Assembly (NCBI GenBank): GCA_022712475.1
Contig: JALAGK010000120.1
Coordinates: 1 to 11,333 of the forward strand
Direction of reading: 5' to 3'
Source of the DNA: Enterobacteriaceae bacterium
GTDB lineage: Bacteria; Pseudomonadota; Gammaproteobacteria; Enterobacterales; Enterobacteriaceae
DNA length: 11,333 nucleotides
This document shows positions 6,969 to 11,333 of the stretch, piece by piece. Numbering within the stretch: position 1 is the stretch's first letter; each line of letters begins with the position of its first letter. A program made the position numbers and the translations under genes. The notes beneath the pieces are model-generated. The model had not been told where the DNA came from and did no database searches. It saw only the letters and a program-made list of their open reading frames with translations.

Positions 6969-6996
6969 CGTATTTATTTTGCGGGCAAAGATTTTT

Positions 6997-7038
6997 GCGG
7001 GGCAGCAGGGTATTCTGTTGTCCCGCAGTTCTTATTTT
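6997..7038 (+). terminator. Intercistronic stem-loop (attenuator-like)
   Basis: GCGGGGCAGCAG (6997-7008) pairs with CTGTTGTCCCGC (7015-7026) over 12 positions, two of them G-U wobbles, with a 6-base loop. The T-rich AGTTCTTATTTT follows. It sits in the 94-bp gap between transporter and regulator genes and could act as a partial terminator, keeping regulator and hydrolase levels below that of the transporter. Confidence 0.5.
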
Positions 7039-7062
7039 GCAGCGCAATCAGGCAGGTATTGA

Positions 7063-8088
7063 GTGAGTGTGAACCGTTCCCGGCGCGTAACGCGCACCGA
7101 CGTTGCCCGTGAAGCGGGTACCTCGGTGGCGGTAGTGAGCTATGTTATCAATAACGGGCCGCGCCCTGTTGCATCACAAACGCGCTTAAGAGTGCTGGCC
7201 GCGATAGAAAAGACCGGATACCGCCCTAACGGCATTGCGAAAGCGCTGGCATCCGGCACAACGCAAACCTACGGGTTGGTGGTGCCAAATATCTCCAACC
7301 CTTTTATCTCATCTATGGCGCATGCATTGCAGCAAGCGGCATTTGCCGATGGTAAGGTGCTTTTGCTGGGTGATGCCGGAGACGACAGGCAGCGCGAGCG
7401 GGACATCATTAATAACCTGTTGCACCGTCAGGTGGACGGACTGATTTATACCAGCGTTGACCGCCATCCATATATTGATTTGATTATGGCCAGCGGCACG
7501 CCGTGCGTCATGATTGACCGTATTGATAAGAACCTGAATGTCAGCTCGATTCAGGTTAATGAAGAGCAGGCGGCGAATCGTGCGACGCGTCATCTTATTG
7601 AGCACGGCTATCGTGATATCGGGATAATTTGCGGCCCGACGACCATGCTCAACACTCAGGACAGACTGCGTGGTTGGCGCCAGGCGCTGGAAGATGCAGG
7701 CCTTAACGTCAATGCGTCGTGGATATTTTCCACCGATTACACTCGCGCCGGAGGTTATGAGGCAACACAGCGCTTGCTACGTGGTCCACGACCGAGGGCG
7801 CTGTTTACTACCAATGAGCAGCAGGCGTTAGGCTGCCTGCGTGCACTCGCGGAACATGGGCTAAACGTGCCCGATGATGTTGCGCTGGTGTGCTTTAATG
7901 CCACCCCTGAGTCGCAGTATAACGTGCCTTCATTAACCGCAGTGTGCCAGCCGGTTACCCGCATGGCACAGGCGGCGGTAGGCATGTTAAAGGCATGGGA
8001 CGGCGAAGCGCGTCACTGCGAATTCGCTTTTGATTTACAACACGGAGAGTCTTGCGGCTGCAAGCCGGTGAAACGTCCGACGAGCTGA
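7063..8088 (+). CDS. LacI-family transcriptional regulator of the nucleoside operon
   Basis: A LacI/GalR-family regulator of 341 residues. The N-terminal helix-turn-helix is at about 9-31 (VTRTDVAREAGTSVAVVSYV), with a recognition helix of the VAVVSY type. The hinge follows (GYRPNGIAKALASG, about 53-66), including the conserved leucine expected to insert at the central CG of the operator. The periplasmic-binding-like effector domain runs from about 69 (TYGLVVPNISNPF) to the end, with family landmarks PCVMIDRI, GIICGP, LRGWRQAL and ALFTTNEQQALG. The start is GTG with AGG 6 bases upstream; the codon before it is a stop in the same frame. It ends in a Cys-containing tail (GESCGCKPV) often seen in LacI relatives. 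The stop overlaps the next gene by one base, suggesting translational coupling. The probable effector is a nucleoside or ribose. Confidence 0.9.
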   Translation: MSVNRSRRVTRTDVAREAGTSVAVVSYVINNGPRPVASQTRLRVLAAIEKTGYRPNGIAKALASGTTQTYGLVVPNISNPFISSMAHALQQAAFADGKVLLLGDAGDDRQRERDIINNLLHRQVDGLIYTSVDRHPYIDLIMASGTPCVMIDRIDKNLNVSSIQVNEEQAANRATRHLIEHGYRDIGIICGPTTMLNTQDRLRGWRQALEDAGLNVNASWIFSTDYTRAGGYEATQRLLRGPRPRALFTTNEQQALGCLRALAEHGLNVPDDVALVCFNATPESQYNVPSLTAVCQPVTRMAQAAVGMLKAWDGEARHCEFAFDLQHGESCGCKPVKRPTS

Positions 8089-9074
8089 TGCAACGCTGTA
8101 CAGGTATGCGAGTAATTATTGATTGCGATCCCGGCAATGGGATCCCGGGTGCCAACGTCGATGACGGACTGGCACTTGCTCTGGCGCTGTCTGCGCCACA
8201 AATGCATCTTGAGATGATAACCACGGTTGCAGGTAACACCGCAAGTGAAGTGGGTTATGCGGTCGCCTGTAATCTGGTGAGCGAGTTAGGTGCCAGCGTG
8301 CCGGTTTATCGCGGGGCGTCCCACGCGCTGCTGGAGCCTGCCGCGCCGTGGCGCGAGCGCCTGGACAGCAGCGTTGATAACAATGGGCTGCGTCCGTTAT
8401 GGCACGGCGTGACGCCTCCGCCCGAATGCGAGCGTACTCAACCTCTGGCCCCTTTTGCGATGGGCGAGCTTATCTGTAATAACCCAGGTGAGATCACCCT
8501 CGTCGCGATTGGCCCGCTGACCAACGTAGCCCTGGCATTGCGTTTGTTCCCGGACATGGCTAAAGCGGTGAAGCGTATTGTGATTATGGGCGGCGTGTTT
8601 ACTGTGCCGGGTTATCTGAAGGACACCAATTTTGGACTCGACCCGGAAGCAGCACATATTGTGCTCACCAGCGGCGCACCCATTACGCTGGTGCCAATGG
8701 ATGTCACCACCCAGACACAAATGGTACATGCCGACCTGGTCAGACTGGCTGCGGTGGATAATGCCGCCACGCGCTACCTGTCTCGAACCATGACGCCCTG
8801 GATTGATTATTCGATGAAAACGCGTGGCCTGCCCGGCTGCTGGATTCACGATGTGCTGACCATTGCCTGGTTGCTTGACCCAACATTGTGCGAGAGCGAA
8901 ACCGATTATCTTGATGTGGCGCTACAGGGCGTGGCACGCGGTACCACCTGTCGTTACGGCAGTTTGCGGCTCAATGTCGGTGTGCCTGAAACACAGGGCG
9001 CACCAGTGCAAATCCTGACAACCATCGACAATGCAAGGCTACTGGCGTTGATTGAGGGTTATTTGCAGGCGTAG
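8088..9074 (+). CDS. Nucleoside hydrolase (inosine/uridine-preferring family)
   Basis: Hydrolyses the N-glycosidic bond of ribonucleosides to free base and ribose in the cytoplasm; 328 residues, near the family norm. The N-terminal calcium/ribose-binding motif is present as DCDPG (12-16) and DD (25-26), but with about seven extra residues between them (NGIPGANV) compared with the classical DxDxxxDD. Other family landmarks are TTVAGN (45-50), LVAIGPLTNVALAL (138-151), IVIMGG (164-169), NFGLDPEAA (181-189) and the catalytic HD (254-255) in WIHDVLTIAWLLDP. The ATG at 8088 overlaps the regulator stop by one base (TGATG), which favours it; the in-frame ATG at 8106 is an alternative that still keeps the active-site motif. 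Base preference cannot be told from sequence. Confidence 0.88.
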   Translation: MQRCTGMRVIIDCDPGNGIPGANVDDGLALALALSAPQMHLEMITTVAGNTASEVGYAVACNLVSELGASVPVYRGASHALLEPAAPWRERLDSSVDNNGLRPLWHGVTPPPECERTQPLAPFAMGELICNNPGEITLVAIGPLTNVALALRLFPDMAKAVKRIVIMGGVFTVPGYLKDTNFGLDPEAAHIVLTSGAPITLVPMDVTTQTQMVHADLVRLAAVDNAATRYLSRTMTPWIDYSMKTRGLPGCWIHDVLTIAWLLDPTLCESETDYLDVALQGVARGTTCRYGSLRLNVGVPETQGAPVQILTTIDNARLLALIEGYLQA

Positions 9075-9171
9075 CAGGGGTAATGGTTTTTCATTATCTG
9101 CCAGGCAACACGTTAGCCCTGAAAGTAAATATCTCTTCTCAGTACCTGTCCTGGCATCTTACCTGCAATTA

Positions 9172-9202
9172 ACGGCGCACACGTGCGCCGTGTCCTTTTG
9201 TT
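9172..9202 (+). terminator. Rho-independent terminator of the nucleoside operon
   Basis: ACGGCGCA and TGCGCCGT (within 9172-9191) form an 8-bp stem with a CACG tetraloop, followed by GTCCTTTTGTTG. It lies about 100 bases after the hydrolase stop and closes the transporter-regulator-hydrolase unit. Confidence 0.72.
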
Positions 9203-9306
9203 GTATTTGTTGCCCTATTTTCTTCAACGCACCCAACATTTACGTACCGGATTTGCAGTGATACAACCAACGTTAGTTATCTCTGGTAGGAAAGGGAGAG
9301 ACCCGC

Positions 9307-9723
9307 GTGTTACGCCAGAACCGATATCAGGATGAACAGTTTATTCGCGCAGAACAGGCGCTAACGATTAATCAGGATGAAATTCTGATCTCAGCAGAAC
9401 ATGCTATCGTGATTGCTCTGGAGCCAGAGCAAGTTGACGGCATTACCGGTTTGATGACGTTTATCCGCAAAATCATCAAGGCCGTACCAGCACTTGATAA
9501 TGAAGTGCAGGATTTTTACGAGACCATTAGTAGTGACACTGATTTCCCGCACAGCCTGTCCATTATTTATTTTGACGGTAATGACGTTATTTTGGATTAC
9601 TGGAGTGATGAAATGAATAACCAGTTCTCAGTTATTTTTACCCATGAGCACGAGGCGTGGTGGTTGAAAGAGTGGAATGGCAGAACTGTGCCGGATACCT
9701 GGCATACCTCGCGCAAGAAATAA
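9307..9723 (+). CDS. Hypothetical protein, 138 residues
   Basis: I do not recognise this protein. It is a soluble, acidic, mixed alpha/beta-looking protein with no signal peptide and no membrane segment. The first half is charged and helical in appearance (DEQFIRAEQALTINQDEILI). The second half has alternating hydrophobic strands with many aromatics (SIIYFDGNDVILDYW, QFSVIF, EAWWLKEWNG), a texture seen in small immunity or cargo-type proteins, though that is an impression and not an assignment. The GTG start is supported by a good GGGAGAG 6 bases upstream. Its base composition is more AT-rich than the operon to its left, consistent with separate acquisition. It stands alone, after the operon terminator and about 240 bases ahead of the FAS1 gene. 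Confidence 0.65.
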   Translation: MLRQNRYQDEQFIRAEQALTINQDEILISAEHAIVIALEPEQVDGITGLMTFIRKIIKAVPALDNEVQDFYETISSDTDFPHSLSIIYFDGNDVILDYWSDEMNNQFSVIFTHEHEAWWLKEWNGRTVPDTWHTSRKK

Positions 9724-9820
9724 AAAGCGTGCTCAGGCCTGTGGCGTGCTGGCTGCGCTCCCTCCTCCGCATGCATCATCCACATCTCGCCAATAATACA
9801 GCCTGCAGACCAAACAGAAA

Positions 9821-9839
9821 TGTTCACCTGTGGTGAACA
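9821..9839. repeat. Perfect 8-bp inverted repeat
   Basis: TGTTCACC-TGT-GGTGAACA, perfect arms around a 3-base centre, in the 242-bp gap between the hypothetical gene and the FAS1 gene. It could be an operator or a small hairpin. No T-run follows. The rest of the gap shows no gene. Confidence 0.5.
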
Positions 9840-9882
9840 AGCGTTCTGCAATGCCCCCAGTGAAAAACTTTTTAGTCCACCT

Positions 9883-9910
9883 GCATCCGTTTGTTGAGTT
9901 CATTCGTATA
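9883..9910 (+). promoter_or_regulatory. Candidate ECF (SigK-like) promoter of the FAS1 gene
   Basis: GCATCC (9883-9888) and CGTATA (9905-9910) are 16 bp apart, 56 bp ahead of the FAS1 start. Mycobacterial SigK promoters are described as CCATCC and CGTT with a similar spacing, so this is close at both elements. No good sigma-70 pair was seen in this position. The assignment is tentative. Confidence 0.3.
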
Positions 9911-9965
9911 TAGATTCAAGGGGAGACCCGAGTTCAGAATCATTCCATTCATTGAGGGTTACACC

Positions 9966-10523
9966 ATGAACAAGCTCACTGGCTGTGCACTGATTATCGG
10001 TCTTGTCTGTAGTACTTCTGTTTTTGCGGCGGGGATGGAAAAAACCAAAATGGTCGGTGGGGCCGAAATGTACCCCTCTAAAAATATTATCGAGAATGCC
10101 TCCCAGTCTAAGGACCACACTACGCTGGTTGCCGCCGTCAAAGCCGCCGGACTGGTGAGTACCCTGGAGGGAACAGGGCCTTTTACGGTCTTTGCTCCCA
10201 CCAATGACGCTTTCGCGAAACTGCCGGCAGGTACCGTTGATACGCTGTTAAAGCCTGAGAATAAAGCGAAATTAACCGCAATACTGACCTACCATGTTGT
10301 GGCCGGGAAACTGGATATGAAGGCGCTGATGCATAAAGTGAAATCAGGCGGCGGTAAAACAGAACTGAAGACGGTAAATGGTGAGCCTTTGTGGGTGGTT
10401 CAGGATGGGGCGAACGGGTTAGCGCTTAAAGACAAGCAAGGTAACGTCGCCAACGTTTCCATCTGGGATGTTCATCAGAGCAACGGGGTTATTGATGTTA
10501 TCGATAGCGTACTAATGCCGTAA
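9966..10523 (+). CDS. Exported fasciclin (FAS1) domain protein
   Basis: A periplasmic or secreted single-FAS1-domain protein, 185 residues from this start. The start at 9966 gives a normal signal peptide (MNKLTGCALIIGLVCSTSVFA, cut before AG) and a GAGGG ribosome site about 8 bases upstream; a longer reading from 9891 would bury the signal peptide. The FAS1 domain spans about 38-184: H1 motif GPFTVFAPTNDAF (71-83), YH motif ILTYHVVAGKL (106-116) and H2-type ending NGVIDVIDSVLMP (173-185), where the usual His of NGVIHVID is Asp. FAS1 domains mediate adhesion or protein-protein contact; the partner is unknown. It precedes an ECF sigma gene and its anti-sigma gene, so it is probably a target of that sigma factor. 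Anchorage is not apparent (no lipobox). Confidence 0.85.
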   Translation: MNKLTGCALIIGLVCSTSVFAAGMEKTKMVGGAEMYPSKNIIENASQSKDHTTLVAAVKAAGLVSTLEGTGPFTVFAPTNDAFAKLPAGTVDTLLKPENKAKLTAILTYHVVAGKLDMKALMHKVKSGGGKTELKTVNGEPLWVVQDGANGLALKDKQGNVANVSIWDVHQSNGVIDVIDSVLMP

Positions 10524-10536
10524 ATATTACCTATAC

Positions 10537-10565
10537 TGGTGCAGTAACAACAGGTTACTGCACCA
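10537..10565 (+). repeat. Intercistronic hairpin between FAS1 and sigma genes
   Basis: TGGTGCAGTAAC (10537-10548) pairs perfectly with GTTACTGCACCA (10554-10565), a 12-bp stem with a 5-base loop. It fills most of the 55-bp gap and ends 13 bases before the sigma-factor ATG, close to its ribosome site. No T-run follows, so an mRNA-stabilising or translation-modulating element is more likely than a terminator. Confidence 0.6.
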
Positions 10566-10578
10566 CTTCAGGGGTGAT

Positions 10579-11130
10579 ATGGATAATAGTGTTCCGACTG
10601 ATATCTTGCTTATGCAGGGCATCGCCTGCGGCGACCGTGAAGCCTTCAGAAAACTCTATCAGGTTCATTGTCCCCGGCTTCTCTCCATTTCATTACGCAT
10701 TGTTAAACGCCGGGAGGTGGCTGAAGATATCCTTCAGGAGGTATTTGTTCATCTGTGGTCAGGCGTACATTCCTTTGACAGTAACCTGAGTTCACCCCGG
10801 ACATGGCTGAGTTATCTGGTGCGCAATAAATCCATAGACTGGCTTCGTGCCCGTGATAACCAGTGGCAATCTGACGACGATATTGCACTTACCCAACCCG
10901 ATTTGAACAACCTGACGCCTGACAACCTGGTGCTGGGTGAAGAAAGGGAAAGGCGTTTGCTTAACTGTCTGAACCATCTGCCGGTTGACCAGCAGCAAAG
11001 TATTGCTCTGGCCTGGTTTCAGGGGTTTTCACATTCAGATATTGCGCGATATATGGATAAGCCTGCCGGTAGTGTTAAAAGCTGGATCCGACGGGGCCTC
11101 GAGCATCTGAAGGAGTGCGTGGGATTATGA
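10579..11130 (+). CDS. ECF-family RNA polymerase sigma factor (SigK/RpoE-like)
   Basis: A group IV (extracytoplasmic function) sigma factor, 183 residues, a normal length. Region 2 covers about 20-90: EAFRKLYQVHCPRLLSISLR, then AEDILQEVFVHLW (48-60) for core binding and the -10 recognition segment ending TWLSYLVRNKSIDWLR. Region 4 covers about 125-180, with LNHLPVDQQQSIALAWFQGF and the helix-turn-helix SHSDIARYMDKPAGSVKSWI that reads the -35. Region 3 is absent, as usual for the group. It starts at an ATG behind AGGGG and overlaps the next gene by 4 bp (ATGA), the typical layout of a sigma/anti-sigma pair. The signal is unknown; release from the anti-sigma would switch on the FAS1 gene and possibly this operon. 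Confidence 0.9.
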   Translation: MDNSVPTDILLMQGIACGDREAFRKLYQVHCPRLLSISLRIVKRREVAEDILQEVFVHLWSGVHSFDSNLSSPRTWLSYLVRNKSIDWLRARDNQWQSDDDIALTQPDLNNLTPDNLVLGEERERRLLNCLNHLPVDQQQSIALAWFQGFSHSDIARYMDKPAGSVKSWIRRGLEHLKECVGL

Positions 11131-11333
11131 ACGCTGATAACCAGGACAATGTAAGGGCCGCAGAATATGTACTGGGTTTGCTGTCAGTGTCGGAGCAAAG
11201 AGACTTCGAAAAGGACATGGCACAGCGCCCTGAACTGCGGGCCACAATGTGGCACTGGCAGGAGATGCTGAGCGGGCTGGATACGTTTGTCGACCCGGTT
11301 AAACCGTCTGAAAATCTCTGGCGCAGAATTGAC
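11127..11333 (+). CDS. Anti-sigma factor, RskA-like (partial, cut by window edge)
   Basis: The first 69 codons of a gene running off the right edge. The N-terminus carries the typical RskA-family sigma-binding signature: AAEYVLGLLS (11-20), a charged ERDFE-like stretch written SEQRDFEKDM (22-31), PELRATMWHWQEML (35-48) and LWRRID at the edge. RskA-family proteins hold an ECF sigma factor inactive with this cytoplasmic domain and continue into one membrane helix and a periplasmic domain; those parts lie outside the window, so membrane topology is not shown. The start overlaps the sigma gene stop by 4 bp, supporting translational coupling and a fixed stoichiometry. Confidence 0.85.
   Translation, partial: MNADNQDNVRAAEYVLGLLSVSEQRDFEKDMAQRPELRATMWHWQEMLSGLDTFVDPVKPSENLWRRID

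Noticed and set aside
9052..9261. Possible small 69-residue plus-strand gene after the nucleoside hydrolase
   Set aside because: It begins inside the hydrolase gene, lacks a ribosome site and runs through the operon terminator hairpin.
9597..9851. Minus-strand reading frame containing VWSAGCIIGEMW, reminiscent of a eukaryotic-type protein kinase motif
   Set aside because: It overlaps the hypothetical gene on the opposite strand, no other kinase motif is present, and the frame is short; the resemblance is a coincidence.

Overview
The window looks like a chromosomal segment of an Enterobacteriaceae member that is not E. coli itself. The strongest sign is a collinear block matching E. coli yhjC-yhjD-yhjE (LysR regulator, YihY/BrkB-family membrane protein, metabolite/H+ symporter), recognised from remembered protein sequences and matching lengths. 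GC content is moderately high, with enteric-style ribosome binding sites and terminators. Downstream of yhjE the E. coli order is lost, and what follows is accessory material.

Layout. Bases 1-225 hold no supportable gene but contain a long near-perfect hairpin. A short-chain dehydrogenase/reductase (226-984, minus) is divergent from yhjC (1103-2002, plus), and the two share a 118-bp control region with a LysR-type inverted repeat. yhjD (about 2103-3140) ends in strong hairpins, and yhjE (3418-4740) has its own candidate promoter and a good terminator. A secreted YdeI/YgiW-type OB-fold stress protein (4850-5242, minus) faces yhjE convergently.

From 5243 to 9200 there is what looks like a self-contained nucleoside utilisation unit: an MHS-family transporter, a LacI-family regulator and a nucleoside hydrolase. 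The last two overlap by one base. The unit is preceded by two identical 16-bp operator-like repeats 43 bp apart, the first lying between a candidate -35 and -10. A stem-loop between transporter and regulator probably lowers downstream expression, and a rho-independent terminator closes the unit. Inferred logic: the regulator represses the unit until a nucleoside or its ribose product appears; the transporter imports the nucleoside and the hydrolase splits it into base and ribose.

The right end has an unrecognised 138-residue cytoplasmic protein (9307-9723). It is followed by a second module: an exported fasciclin (FAS1) protein, an ECF sigma factor and, overlapping it by 4 bp, the start of an RskA-like anti-sigma factor cut by the window edge. 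This gene set resembles the mycobacterial SigK/RskA regulon, whose targets MPT70 and MPT83 are FAS1 proteins. No IS element, tRNA, rRNA or CRISPR array was seen.
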